Origin: Bradyrhizobium sp. CCGUVB4N
Lineage (GTDB): Bacteria; Pseudomonadota; Alphaproteobacteria; Rhizobiales; Xanthobacteraceae
Length of the DNA stretch: 64,000 nucleotides
NCBI RefSeq assembly: GCF_024199945.1
Contig: NZ_JANADP010000001.1
Span: 5,270,001-5,334,000, forward strand
Reading direction: 5' to 3'
Part shown: positions 1-11,535 of the stretch, piece by piece
Position numbering within the stretch: the stretch's first letter is position 1
Layout: every line of letters begins with the position of its first letter
Program-made: the position numbers and the translations under genes
The notes under the pieces: generated by a model
Seen by the model: only the letters and a program-made list of their open reading frames with translations
Database searches by the model: none
Told to the model about the DNA's origin: nothing

Positions 1-2
1 TG

Positions 3-641
3 CGCTTCGGCAAATGGAACGACATCATTGCTCAAAAGCTGCCGGAGGATCGCGAGTTGTACTGCTCGGTGACCGCCATGATCCACTACGCCAAGGCGGT
101 GGCTCACTCGGCGCTTGGCCACATCACTGAGGCCGAAAACGAAAAAGCACTGTTCACGCAGGCGAAGACGCGGGTGCCGGAGAGCCGGCTCGTGCACAAC
201 AACAAGGTCGTGAACCTGCTCGCCGTGGCCGAAGCCATGCTGAATGGCGAGCTGGAATATCGCAAAGGCAACTACGACATGGCATTCGCGGAGCTGCGCA
301 GTTCGGTCGCGCTCAGCGACGCCCTGCCCTATGACGAGCCCTGGGGATGGATGCAGCCGCCGCGCCACGCACTCGGCGCGCTGCTTCTGGAGCAGGGCCG
401 GATCGAGGAAGCCGAAGCGGTGTACCGTTCCGACCTTGGCCTCGATGGAAAGCTAAGCCGTGCCTGTCAGCATCCGGACAATCTGTGGTCGCTTCACGGA
501 TTGCACGAGTGCCTGGTGCGGCGCGGCGACAAGGCCGAGACACCGCTGATCAGGCAGCGGCTTGATCTCGCTCAGGCGCGGGCGGAGGTGCCGATCAAGG
601 CTTCCTGCTTCTGTCGCAGGATGGACGTTGCGGCCGCGTAG
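3..641 (+). CDS. TPR-type protein, C-terminal fragment (5' end outside window)
   Basis: The frame is open from the first bases of the window to the TAG at 639-641, so this is the last 212 residues of a longer protein. It reads as helical repeats with alternating Ala, Leu and Glu. HALGALLLEQGRIEEAEAVY is a clear tetratricopeptide repeat, and the preceding ELEYRKGNYDMAFAELRSSV is a second. Such tails occur on many regulatory and scaffold proteins of rhizobia, and their usual role is protein-protein contact. The N-terminal part that would tell the function is missing. There is no clear signal or membrane segment in the visible part. The gene converges on pyrG with only 43 bp between the stops. 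Confidence 0.6.
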   Translation, partial: RFGKWNDIIAQKLPEDRELYCSVTAMIHYAKAVAHSALGHITEAENEKALFTQAKTRVPESRLVHNNKVVNLLAVAEAMLNGELEYRKGNYDMAFAELRSSVALSDALPYDEPWGWMQPPRHALGALLLEQGRIEEAEAVYRSDLGLDGKLSRACQHPDNLWSLHGLHECLVRRGDKAETPLIRQRLDLAQARAEVPIKASCFCRRMDVAAA

Positions 642-684
642 CGACCGCGCGAGTCATAATGATTTTTGGAAACAGCGGAGCCGG

Positions 685-2316
<1,632 letters not shown>

Positions 2317-2482
2317 GGGACCTAACCTCTAATCCCTCGAATCCGATTCGCCAAAGCGATTCGTATTCCGCCCCAAAGAATCTGCGGGCCTGTGGGTGAG
2401 CCAAAACTAAGTGTGGTGACAGTGCCTTGATGGGGATTGTTGATGCAGGACGGTAGCCTCCGCCCTGCATGGCCCCCCTGCT

Positions 2483-2872
2483 TTATTGCGAGCGAGGCAC
2501 CTGCGGGCCGCTCGGCGCTGCCGGGGCCTGCTGCTGCTCGTCCGCCTTCTTCAGCGTATCCAGAATACCGCCCGACGTCGGCGCGGTGATCGGGTTGGCG
2601 CCGCCCGGCTGGGTCTGCGACGCCGGTGTGCCGATGATCGAGGACGGCGCGCGGTTGTAGCCGGCGTACCAGGACAGGAACAGGCTGGTCAGGAAGAACC
2701 CGGCAGCCAGGATCGCGGTGGTGCGCGACAACAGATTCGCGGTGCCACGGCTCGACATGAAGCCTGCGCCTCCGCCCATGCCGAGGCCGCCGCCTTCCGA
2801 CTTCTGGAGCAGCACGGCACCGATCATGACAGCAACGATCATGAGGTGGATGACGATGACAACAGTCTGCAT
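2483..2872 (-). CDS. secG: Preprotein translocase subunit SecG
   Basis: Small inner-membrane subunit of the SecYEG channel that assists protein export. The 129 residues contain two hydrophobic helices, about residues 1-22 (starting MQTVVIVIHLMIVAVMIGAV) and 52-72. Between them is the SecG-typical stretch LLQKSEGGGLGMGGG. The tail after residue 75 is rich in Pro, Gln and Ala and is probably disordered, as in other alphaproteobacterial SecG proteins. It sits between tpiA and pyrG on the same strand, the usual location. The start is the ATG at 2872. Confidence 0.93.
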   Translation of the reverse strand: MQTVVIVIHLMIVAVMIGAVLLQKSEGGGLGMGGGAGFMSSRGTANLLSRTTAILAAGFFLTSLFLSWYAGYNRAPSSIIGTPASQTQPGGANPITAPTSGGILDTLKKADEQQQAPAAPSGPQVPRSQ

Positions 2873-2957
2873 AGTATCCTTCCGTCACAAGCCGACAGCG
2901 CCGAGACGGCGGCCGATCGCGCTTCGCGGGTTTTCCTGAAGTTGCGCGGTGTTACAC

Positions 2958-2986
2958 GATCGGAAGTGGCTTTGCCACCCCCGATC
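2958..2986 (-). terminator. Imperfect hairpin between tpiA and secG
   Basis: GATCGG, two mismatched bases, GTGGC, a TTT loop, GCCAC, two mismatched bases and CCGATC form an interrupted stem 25-53 nt downstream of the tpiA stop. No U-run follows on the minus strand. It may be a weak terminator or an RNA-processing structure that sets secG level relative to tpiA. Confidence 0.35.
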
Positions 2987-3010
2987 GGACACGGCCGCGC
3001 TTTCACTTAG

Positions 3011-3766
3011 CTAGGGGCAACCTTTGGCGATCGCAAGGAAATCGGCTGCTTTCAGGCTGGCGCCGCCGACCAGCGCGCCGTTGACGTTTTTGACCGCCAT
3101 CAGCTCGGCTGCGTTCGACGGCTTGACCGAACCGCCATAGAGGATCCGCATCGCGGCCCCATCAGCCTTGAACCGGGAGGTCAGGAGTTCCCGGATAAAG
3201 CCATGAATCTGCTCGACATCCTTGGCCGTGGGGGTCAGGCCCGTGCCGATCGCCCAGACCGGCTCATAGGCCACGACCAGGTTGGCGGCCGTGGAGCCGT
3301 CGGGAAGCGAGCCGTTGAGCTGGCCGCGGACGATGTCCAGGGTCTGGCCGGCATCGCGCTGGGCCTGGGTCTCGCCGATGCAGACGATCGCGACCGCTCC
3401 CGCCCGCCAGGCCGCTTCCGCCTTCTGCCGGATCAGCGCATCGCCCTCGCCGTGGTCGGCGCGACGCTCGGAATGGCCGACGATGATGGCGGTCGCACCC
3501 GCATCCGCCAGCATTTCGGCCGCGATATCGCCGGTATGGGCGCCGGAGGCCTTGGGATGGCAATCCTGGGCCCCTACGGCCACCTTCTTGCCGCGCGCCT
3601 TGTCCGCAAATGCCGCGATCAGGGTCGCCGGCGGGCAGACCAGCAGATCGGCCTTGCCGGCCACCTCTGCCGCGCCATTGAGCATGGCGTCGAATTCGGC
3701 GGCCGCGGCCTTCAGGCCGTTCATTTTCCAGTTGCCGGCAATCAGCGGTCGGATGGCGTCGGTCAT
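3011..3766 (-). CDS. tpiA: Triosephosphate isomerase
   Basis: Glycolytic and gluconeogenic enzyme that interconverts dihydroxyacetone phosphate and glyceraldehyde 3-phosphate in the cytosol. The TIM-barrel motifs are all present: PLIAGNWKMNG near the N-terminus (catalytic Lys), the His loop VGHSERR, the catalytic-Glu loop AYEPVWAIGTG and the phosphate loop ILYGGSVKP. With the ATG at 3766 the protein has 251 residues, the usual length. A non-ATG start five codons upstream is possible but no better supported. It is the first gene of the run tpiA-secG-pyrG and is divergent from the ppiD-like gene, so the 222-bp gap between them should hold both promoters. Confidence 0.96.
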   Translation of the reverse strand: MTDAIRPLIAGNWKMNGLKAAAAEFDAMLNGAAEVAGKADLLVCPPATLIAAFADKARGKKVAVGAQDCHPKASGAHTGDIAAEMLADAGATAIIVGHSERRADHGEGDALIRQKAEAAWRAGAVAIVCIGETQAQRDAGQTLDIVRGQLNGSLPDGSTAANLVVAYEPVWAIGTGLTPTAKDVEQIHGFIRELLTSRFKADGAAMRILYGGSVKPSNAAELMAVKNVNGALVGGASLKAADFLAIAKGCP

Positions 3767-3988
3767 GTCAATGTCCAGCAAATTGAGGTTTGTGCATGCG
3801 CTAGCAGAGGTACTGCCGCAGTTCCAGAGACCAGGGACCTTTAACCGCAGATTCGAAGGCCGGCCTGACCTGAGGTTGCGGGGGGAAAGGTGCCACTTTA
3901 TGATGGCATATCAATTTGGTGACGCGCTTCTGCGGAATCTGCATTAAGACGCGCTCCCGTTCCCCTCCTGCCAAACAAGTTGGACCAA

Positions 3989-5887
3989 ATGCTTCGAGGA
4001 ATGCGCAAGGCCTCATCAAACTGGGTCGGCAAGACCATCATGGCCGTCGTGATGGGCGTGTTGATCATCAGCTTCGGCATTTGGGGTATCGCCGACATCT
4101 TCAAGGGCTTCGGCCAGTCCACGGTGGCCAAGGTCGGCCACACCGAGATCTCGCTGAACGAGTTCCGCCAGATCTACACCGATCGGCTCCAGCAGATCGG
4201 GCGCCAGTTCGGCCGCCCGCTGACGCCCGAACAGGCGCGCGCATTCGGCCTTGACCGCCAGGTGCTCCAGCAGACGATCGCGGAAGCCGCCCTCGACGAG
4301 AACGCGCGGCGGCTCGGGCTCGGCCAATCCGATGAGCAGATCCGCGAACTCATCATGAACGACCCGAACTTCAAGGGCGTCGACGGCAAATTCGATCCGA
4401 ACCGCTTCCAGGGCCTGATCCGCAATTTTGGCTACACCGAGCAGCGCTACGTCGCCGAGCAGCGCAAGGTCGCGCTGCGCCGGCAGATCACCGGCACGAT
4501 CGGCGCCGGCCTCGAGCCGCCGAAGGCCATGCTCGACGTCGCAACCCGCTTCCAGAACGAGCAGCGCGCGATCGAATTCGTCCGGCTCGACACCGCGCAA
4601 GCAGGCACGATCGAACCGCCCTCGCCCGAGGCCCTCGCCGCCTATTTCGAGGACCACAAGGTCCAGTTCCGCGCGCCCGAATATCGCAAGATCGTCTTCG
4701 CCGTGATCTCGCCCGAGGAGATCGCCAAGTGGAGCGACGTCTCCGATGACGACGCGAAGAAACTGTTCGATCAGCGCAAGGACCAGCTCTCCACGCCGGA
4801 GAAGCGCCAGATCCACCAGATCGTATTCCCGAACGTTGCCGACGCACAGGCCGCGCGCGAACGCCTCGCCGGCGGCCTCTCCTTCGAGGACCTCGGCAAG
4901 GAGCGCGGATTGAGCGCCACCGACGTCGATCTCGGGCTCGTGGCCAAATCCGCACTCGAACCCGCCGTCGGTGATGCCGCTTTCGCGCTTCCCGCAGGCG
5001 AGATCAGCCAGCCGATCCAGGGCCGTCTCGGCGTCTCGATCGTCAAGGTCGACAAGATCGAGCCGGGCGCCGAGGCCGACTACGCCAAATTTGCCGCCGA
5101 CGTGAAGCGCCAGATCGCGGCCGAGCGCGCGCGCGTCAAGGTCGGCGAGCTCCGCGACAAGATGGAAGACGAGCGCGGCGCCGGCACCAGCGTCGCCGAT
5201 GCCGCGCAGAAGCTCGGGCTCACAGCCGTGACCATCGATGCCGTCGACCGCTCCGGCCGTGCGCCGAACGGGCAGACCGTTGCCAACATTCCGCAGGGCC
5301 TCGATGTGGTGTCGCAGGCCTTCAACAGCGACGTCGGCGTCGACAACGATCCGATCTCGTTCAAGAACGGCTATGTCTGGTACGACGTGCTCGCCATCAC
5401 GCCGTCGCGCGACCGCAACCTCGACGAGGTTCGCGACCAGGTCGAGGCCCGCTGGCGCCAGGACCAGATCGCCACCAAGCTGAAGGCCAAGGCGACCGAG
5501 ATGGTGCAGAAGCTCGAACAGGGCGGCAAGCTCGCTGACGAGGCGGCTGCGATCAACGCCAAGATCGAGACCGCGAGCGGCTTCAAGCGCGACGACGCGC
5601 CGGCCGGCGTGCCCGCGAACATCGTCGCGGCCGCTTTCCGCACCGCCAAGGATGGCGTCGGACAGGCGCCCGTGACCGGTGGCAGCGAAGTCATCGTCTT
5701 CCGCGTGACCGACATCGTCGATCCCGCGGTCGATACCGCCTCCGACGCCGTCAAGAAGATGAAGGACGGCATTGACCGCTCGCTGACCGACGAGCAGGTT
5801 GCCTCCTACGTCAACAAGCTTCAAACCGACATCGGGACCAGCATTAATCAGGCCGCCTTCGCGCAGGTGACCGGCGCGAACCAGTGA
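3989..5887 (+). CDS. ppiD: PpiD-type membrane-anchored peptidyl-prolyl isomerase (SurA/parvulin family)
   Basis: Probable periplasmic folding factor anchored in the inner membrane. The protein begins MLRGMRKASSNWVGK, followed by one transmembrane helix at about residues 15-38, a short cytoplasmic N-terminus typical of PpiD. A SurA_N-like helical chaperone region follows. The central parvulin-like domain includes EKRQIHQIVFPNVADAQAA and continues to about residue 360, and a long C-terminal region ends at 632 residues. I chose the ATG at 3989; an in-frame TTG lies three codons upstream and an ATG four codons downstream. It is followed 14 bp later by trpD, so co-transcription is likely though the functions are unrelated. 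PPIase activity is inferred from the family; PpiD parvulin domains are often weak or inactive. Confidence 0.82.
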   Translation: MLRGMRKASSNWVGKTIMAVVMGVLIISFGIWGIADIFKGFGQSTVAKVGHTEISLNEFRQIYTDRLQQIGRQFGRPLTPEQARAFGLDRQVLQQTIAEAALDENARRLGLGQSDEQIRELIMNDPNFKGVDGKFDPNRFQGLIRNFGYTEQRYVAEQRKVALRRQITGTIGAGLEPPKAMLDVATRFQNEQRAIEFVRLDTAQAGTIEPPSPEALAAYFEDHKVQFRAPEYRKIVFAVISPEEIAKWSDVSDDDAKKLFDQRKDQLSTPEKRQIHQIVFPNVADAQAARERLAGGLSFEDLGKERGLSATDVDLGLVAKSALEPAVGDAAFALPAGEISQPIQGRLGVSIVKVDKIEPGAEADYAKFAADVKRQIAAERARVKVGELRDKMEDERGAGTSVADAAQKLGLTAVTIDAVDRSGRAPNGQTVANIPQGLDVVSQAFNSDVGVDNDPISFKNGYVWYDVLAITPSRDRNLDEVRDQVEARWRQDQIATKLKAKATEMVQKLEQGGKLADEAAAINAKIETASGFKRDDAPAGVPANIVAAAFRTAKDGVGQAPVTGGSEVIVFRVTDIVDPAVDTASDAVKKMKDGIDRSLTDEQVASYVNKLQTDIGTSINQAAFAQVTGANQ

Positions 5888-5901
5888 GTTGAAAGCACGC
5901 G

Positions 5902-6915
<1,014 letters not shown>

Positions 6916-6922
6916 GCCTGTC

Positions 6923-7744
6923 ATGTCTGATATCCTGACCAAGATCGAAGCCTACAAGCGCGAGGAGATTGCCGCAGCCAAGCGCGCGCAGCCGCTCGCG
7001 GCGGTGGAGGCAAAGGCCAAGGCGCAAGGCGCGCCGCGCGGCTTCGTGCGCGCGATCAAGGCCAAGCATGCCAATGGCGACTATGCGCTGATCGCCGAGG
7101 TGAAGAAGGCCTCGCCGTCCAAGGGGCTGATCCGCGCCGATTTCGATCCGCCCCTGCTCGCCAAGGCCTATGAGGCGGGCGGTGCGGCTTGCCTGTCGGT
7201 GCTAACCGACGCGCCGTCGTTCCAAGGCCATCTCGACTTTATGGTGGCGGCGCGCGCGGCGACCTCGCTGCCGGTGCTGCGCAAGGATTTTCTGTTCGAC
7301 ACCTATCAGGTCGTCGAAGCGCGTGCCCACGGCGCCGATTGCATCCTCATCATCATGGCCGCGCTCGACGACGCCACCGCCAAGGACCTCGAGGACACCG
7401 CAATCGCCTACGGCATGGACGTGCTGATCGAGATCCACGATCGCGCCGAGCTCGAGCGGGCGCTGAAGCTGCGCTCGCCGATGATCGGCGTCAACAACCG
7501 CAATCTGCGCACCTTCGAGACGACGCTCGCGACCAGCGAGACGCTGGCGCCGCTGATCCCTGCGGAACGGCTGATGGTCGGCGAGAGCGGCATCTTCACG
7601 CCGGCCGATCTCGCCCGGCTCGAGCGCGTGGGCATGTCGACCTTCCTGGTCGGCGAGAGCCTGATGCGGCAGGCCGACGTCACCGCGGCGACGCGCACGC
7701 TGCTCGCGCGCGAGACCAAGGCCCGCGCCACGGGCACGCGCTGA
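6923..7744 (+). CDS. trpC: Indole-3-glycerol phosphate synthase
   Basis: Closes the indole ring in tryptophan synthesis, converting carboxyphenylamino-deoxyribulose phosphate to indole-3-glycerol phosphate. The 273-residue TIM barrel shows the diagnostic segments IAEVKKASPSKGLIRADFDP, SVLTDAPSFQGHLDFM, LRKDFLFDTYQV, GVNNRNLRTFETTL and VGESGI. It is a stand-alone protein, not fused to TrpF. It starts 7 bp after trpD and its stop is one base before the moaC ATG, so the three genes are almost certainly one transcript. Confidence 0.97.
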   Translation: MSDILTKIEAYKREEIAAAKRAQPLAAVEAKAKAQGAPRGFVRAIKAKHANGDYALIAEVKKASPSKGLIRADFDPPLLAKAYEAGGAACLSVLTDAPSFQGHLDFMVAARAATSLPVLRKDFLFDTYQVVEARAHGADCILIIMAALDDATAKDLEDTAIAYGMDVLIEIHDRAELERALKLRSPMIGVNNRNLRTFETTLATSETLAPLIPAERLMVGESGIFTPADLARLERVGMSTFLVGESLMRQADVTAATRTLLARETKARATGTR

Positions 7745-7745
7745 T

Positions 7746-8273
7746 ATGGCGCGCAAGCCGTCCAAAACCAAACCAAAGCCCAAGCCGTCGGACAAGGCGA
7801 GCCCTGCCCTCACCCATATCGGCGCCTCCGGCGAGGCGCGGATGGTCGACGTCTCGGACAAGGTCGCGACCGAGCGGCTGGCCGTCGCCGAAGGGCGCGT
7901 CGTCATGGAAAGGGCGACGCTCGACCTGATCGTCTCCGGCAATGCCAAGAAGGGCGACGTGCTCGGCACCGCGCGTATCGCCGGAATCATGGCGGCGAAG
8001 CGCACCTCGGAGCTAATCCCGCTCTGTCATCCGCTCGCGCTGTCCAAGGTCACCGTCGACATCGAGCCCGACGCCAGGCTGCCGGGCTGCGTGGTGCGTG
8101 CCAGCGTCAAGGTGACCGGCCCCACAGGCGTCGAGATGGAAGCGCTGACGGCGGTCTCCGTCGCCTGCCTCACCATCTACGACATGATCAAGGCGGTGGA
8201 GCGCGGCGTCCGCATCGAGGGCATCCAGCTCATCGAGAAGCTCGGCGGCAAGTCGGGCCACTACCGCGCCTGA
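7746..8273 (+). CDS. moaC: Cyclic pyranopterin monophosphate synthase MoaC
   Basis: Acts after MoaA in the first stage of molybdenum cofactor synthesis. The family core starts at about residue 25 with LTHIGASGEARMVDVSDK and continues with AGIMAAKRTSELIPLCHPL and VTGPTGVEMEALTAVSVACLT; the active-site Lys, His and Asp regions are all visible. It has a Lys- and Pro-rich N-terminal extension of about 20 residues and totals 175 residues. It is translationally close to trpC (1-bp gap). MoeA, which acts late in the same pathway, is encoded about 10 kb downstream on the same strand. Confidence 0.96.
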   Translation: MARKPSKTKPKPKPSDKASPALTHIGASGEARMVDVSDKVATERLAVAEGRVVMERATLDLIVSGNAKKGDVLGTARIAGIMAAKRTSELIPLCHPLALSKVTVDIEPDARLPGCVVRASVKVTGPTGVEMEALTAVSVACLTIYDMIKAVERGVRIEGIQLIEKLGGKSGHYRA

Positions 8274-8282
8274 CCAAGGTTG

Positions 8283-8447
8283 CTACTTCAGCGACGAGCT
8301 GATCGAGCCGAATTTTGCACTGAGCTTGCTGCCCATGCCGTTGACGACGGTGATGATGGCGAGCGCGATGCCGGCGGCGATCAGGCCGTACTCGATCGCG
8401 GTCGCGCCGGATTCGTCGGCCCAGAAATTGTTCAAAGTCTTTTTCAT
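8283..8447 (-). CDS. Flp/Fap-type pilin
   Basis: A 54-residue ORF on the minus strand that begins MKKTLNNFWADESGATAIEY, the classic Flp pilin pattern. The Gly-Ala-Thr-Ala-Ile-Glu-Tyr-Gly prepilin peptidase site is followed by a single hydrophobic helix (LIAAGIALAIITVVNGMG) and a short polar tail. Flp pilins are cleaved by a TadV/CpaA-type peptidase and polymerised by a Tad (type IVc) secretion machine to make adhesive fibres. A Shine-Dalgarno-like GGAGAGGA lies just upstream of the ATG. No tad or cpa genes are in the window, so this is an orphan copy. It converges on moaC, with 9 bp between the two stops, and is divergent from a GGDEF-EAL gene. Confidence 0.9.
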   Translation of the reverse strand: MKKTLNNFWADESGATAIEYGLIAAGIALAIITVVNGMGSKLSAKFGSISSSLK

Positions 8448-8770
8448 GATCGTATCCTCTCCGCGTCGTTGTGAGCGCGGTTCGCCGGTCAGTTTGCAAA
8501 TCGCGCGCCAGCGCGGCAGCGAGGACCGTCAACACGTTAGATGGTTAAGCACGGGTTGACGTCGCCGTGACCGGCAAGAACTGTCCGGCATCGTGATCGG
8601 CGCAGGCAAAACCTGCACACCTCCCGCCATGCGCATCGATCGCATTTGTATGTTGCGGTTTATGTCGCGTTAACCGCGCTTCCTAACGTCGCCTCCACAT
8701 CGATCCCGTAAACCGACGGATGTTACGGGGGTCGTGAATTGACCCTGACGTGTGTACGGCAACGATCGAC
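8448..8770. promoter_or_regulatory. Divergent regulatory region between flp pilin and GGDEF-EAL gene
   Basis: This 323-bp non-coding stretch should contain both promoters. Dyads seen are CGTCAAC (8527-8533) with GTTGACG (8555-8561), GCAGG-CAAAA-CCTGC (8602-8616), and CCCGTAA (8705-8711) with TTACGGG (8723-8729). The last lies 41 bp upstream of the chosen ATG of the GGDEF-EAL gene and could be an operator or a leader hairpin. No sigma-54 or sigma-70 hexamer pair stands out. Confidence 0.5.
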
Positions 8771-11491
8771 ATGATAACGAGATACGGCAGTCGCCTCCTC
8801 GACCAGGCCTTCGTCCGCAGCGGACCGATCCGCTGGCTGGTGGTGGGCGGTACACTCCTGATCGCTGCGATCGCCGTCGGCGCGGTGCTGATGGCGCAGA
8901 ATTTCCGCGAGCGCGCGCTACGCAATTCCGGCCGCGAGCTGGAAAACACCGTGCTGCTGCTCGCCCACCATTTCGATCAGCAATTGCAGGATTTCGCGGT
9001 CATCCAGAAGGATTTCGTCGGCCATGTGCGCGCGACCGGAATCACGACCGCGGAGGACTATCGCAGGCGCCTCGCCGGCCAGGATGTGCACCAGATGCTG
9101 CGTTCGAAGATCGAGGCGCTGCCTTACATCGGCGGCGTCAACATCATCGACGCCGATGGCAATGTGATCAACTCCTCGACGACATGGCCGGCCCCGAAGG
9201 TCAACGTGGCCGATCGGGCCTATTTCCGCACTTTCCGCTACGATCCGCAGGCGCCCGACGTGCTGATCGAACCGGTGTACAGCCGCATCTCCGGCGCCTG
9301 GACCATCCTGATCGTGCGCAAGGTCATGGGAGCGCACGGCGAATTCATGGGTGTTGTCGGGCGCGGCATCGAGCCGGCCAATTTCGAGAAGTTCTTCGGG
9401 TCCGTCGCGCTCGGCGAAAGTGCCACGATCTCGATGCTGCACCGGGACGGCACCCTGCTTGCCCGCTTCCCGCATTCCAACGAAATGATGGGGCACAATT
9501 TCAGGAACGGCACGTTCGAGCAGCAGAAGGTTTTCGCGCTCGATCACTTCGCCGGACGCTTCGTGAGCCCGGTCGACGGCGAGGACCGGCTGGTCTCGGC
9601 GCGGGCCCTGCCACACTTCCCGATCCTGATGATGGCGACGACCACGCGCGCAGCGGCGCTTGCCGACTGGCGCGAGCAGATCGGCATCCTGATTTCGGTC
9701 GCCGGCGCCTCTGCGCTCGCGATCGCCGGCCTCTTGATCGCGATCGTGCGCAAGCTGCTGGCGCAGCACCGCATGTCCCGTGAGCGGCTGACGCTGGAGA
9801 AGCAGCGCCTCGACCGCGCCGTCAACAACATGACCCAGGGCCTGCTGCTGTTCGACGCCTCGCAGAAGCTCGTGATCTGCAACCAGCGCTACATCGAGAT
9901 GTACGGCTTGTCGCCCGAGATCGTGAAGCCCGGCTACAGCTTCCGCGACATCATCCTGCACCGCAAGGCCACCGGTTCATTCCCGGGCGACGTGGAGCAG
10001 TATGTCGCGCGGGTGCTGCGTGACATCCACGTGCGCAACTCCATGGTGGTCGAGACCGGCGATGGCCGCGCGATCCAGATCGTCAACGAGCCGCTCGGCG
10101 ACGGCGGCTGGGTCGCGACCCACGAAGACATCACCGAACGTCGCCGTATCGAGGAGCGCATCACCCATCTCGCGCACTACGACGCGCTGACCGACCTGCC
10201 GAACCGCGCCATGTTCCACGAACATCTGCGCGGAGAGCTTCTCGCCATCGTCGACGGCGAAGAGCTCGCGGTGCACTACATCGACATCGACGAATTCAAG
10301 GGCGTCAACGACGCGCTCGGCCATCTCGTCGGCGACGAGCTGTTGAGGTCGGTGGCGGAGAGCCTGCGCGCCTGCGCCGGCCCCTCCGATTTCGTGGCGC
10401 GGCTCGGCGGCGACGAATTTGCGATCGTGCAGAGCACCGTGACCTCGCAGGACCAGGTCAACGAGCTCGTTGCCCGCGTCTTCGCGGCGATCCGCACGCC
10501 GTTCGACTGCATGGGCCATCATCTCACCACCGACGCCAGCATCGGCATTGCGCTGGCACCGGGACACGGCACCGCGCTGGACCAGATCCTGAAGAACGCG
10601 GACATGGCGATGTACGCCGCCAAGTCCGCCGGACGTCGCACCTTCCGCTTCTTCGAGCCGGAGATGGACGCCAAGGTGCGCGAGCGGCGCCAGTTGGAGA
10701 TCGATCTGCGCCACGCCATCGCTTACGGCGGCCTCGAGGTCTATTACCAGCCCTGTCTCAGCCTCAAGGACGACCGCATCACCGGCTGCGAGGCGCTGGT
10801 GCGCTGGCACCACCCCGAGCGCGGCATGGTTTCGCCGGCTGAGTTCATCCCGATCGCCGAGGATACCGGGCTGGTCAACGAGATCGGCGAATGGGTGCTG
10901 GCGACTGCCTGCCGCGACGCCGCCGGTTGGCCCGACGACATCCGCCTCGCCGTCAACGTCTCACCGGTCCAGTTCAAGAGCGGCACGCTGGCGCTGAAGA
11001 TCATGGCGGCGCTGGCCGCCTCCAATCTGCCGGCGAGCCGGCTCGAGCTCGAGATCACCGAAGCCGTGCTGATCCGCGACGACGAGACCGCACTTGCGAT
11101 CCTGCACCAGCTCCGCGCCATCGGCGTCCGCATCGCGCTCGACGATTTCGGCACCGGCTACTCCTCGCTGAGCTATCTGCACCGCTTCCCGTTCGACAAG
11201 ATCAAGATCGACCGCTGCTTCGTCAATGACATCGCCGGTCCCGACGGCTCCGCCAGCATCGTCCAGGCCGTGGTCAATCTCGCCAGCGCCCGCCGCATGG
11301 CGACCACGGCCGAAGGCGTCGAGACCGAGGAGCAGCAGCGGCTGCTGCGCACGCTCGGCTGCACCGAAATGCAGGGCTATCTGTTCAGCGCTGCAAAGCC
11401 CGCCGACAAGGTCATGGAGCTGTTCGCGCTCCATCGCAGCCGCCTCGCCCAGCGCGACGGCAACGAAGCGCGCCGCCGCGAGGCAAGCTAG
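8771..11491 (+). CDS. Membrane sensor with dCache-like, PAS, GGDEF and EAL domains (c-di-GMP enzyme)
   Basis: A 906-residue inner-membrane protein predicted to make and/or break cyclic di-GMP. A first transmembrane helix at about residues 20-42 and a second at about 303-326 enclose a periplasmic sensor region of dCache type (VNIIDADGNVINSSTTWPAP, later ILIVRKVMG). A PAS domain at about 340-455 reads NNMTQGLLLFDASQKLVICN. The GGDEF domain at about 460-625 has an intact RLGGDEFAIV, and the EAL domain at about 640-890 has CEALVRWHHPERG and LDDFGTGYSSLSYL. Both catalytic motifs look intact, so net activity cannot be told from sequence. The ATG at 8771 is preferred over a GTG at 8750 with no clear ribosome site. 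It is divergent from the Flp pilin gene. Confidence 0.93.
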   Translation: MITRYGSRLLDQAFVRSGPIRWLVVGGTLLIAAIAVGAVLMAQNFRERALRNSGRELENTVLLLAHHFDQQLQDFAVIQKDFVGHVRATGITTAEDYRRRLAGQDVHQMLRSKIEALPYIGGVNIIDADGNVINSSTTWPAPKVNVADRAYFRTFRYDPQAPDVLIEPVYSRISGAWTILIVRKVMGAHGEFMGVVGRGIEPANFEKFFGSVALGESATISMLHRDGTLLARFPHSNEMMGHNFRNGTFEQQKVFALDHFAGRFVSPVDGEDRLVSARALPHFPILMMATTTRAAALADWREQIGILISVAGASALAIAGLLIAIVRKLLAQHRMSRERLTLEKQRLDRAVNNMTQGLLLFDASQKLVICNQRYIEMYGLSPEIVKPGYSFRDIILHRKATGSFPGDVEQYVARVLRDIHVRNSMVVETGDGRAIQIVNEPLGDGGWVATHEDITERRRIEERITHLAHYDALTDLPNRAMFHEHLRGELLAIVDGEELAVHYIDIDEFKGVNDALGHLVGDELLRSVAESLRACAGPSDFVARLGGDEFAIVQSTVTSQDQVNELVARVFAAIRTPFDCMGHHLTTDASIGIALAPGHGTALDQILKNADMAMYAAKSAGRRTFRFFEPEMDAKVRERRQLEIDLRHAIAYGGLEVYYQPCLSLKDDRITGCEALVRWHHPERGMVSPAEFIPIAEDTGLVNEIGEWVLATACRDAAGWPDDIRLAVNVSPVQFKSGTLALKIMAALAASNLPASRLELEITEAVLIRDDETALAILHQLRAIGVRIALDDFGTGYSSLSYLHRFPFDKIKIDRCFVNDIAGPDGSASIVQAVVNLASARRMATTAEGVETEEQQRLLRTLGCTEMQGYLFSAAKPADKVMELFALHRSRLAQRDGNEARRREAS

Positions 11492-11535
11492 CCGACCGGC
11501 GCGCCGCGGCGATCGCCGCAATTGCCGTCAAGTCA

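Noticed and set aside
4016..5824. A 602-codon frame on the minus strand opposite the ppiD-like gene
   Set aside because: Same antisense effect of codon bias; the plus-strand protein has a clear membrane anchor and parvulin region.
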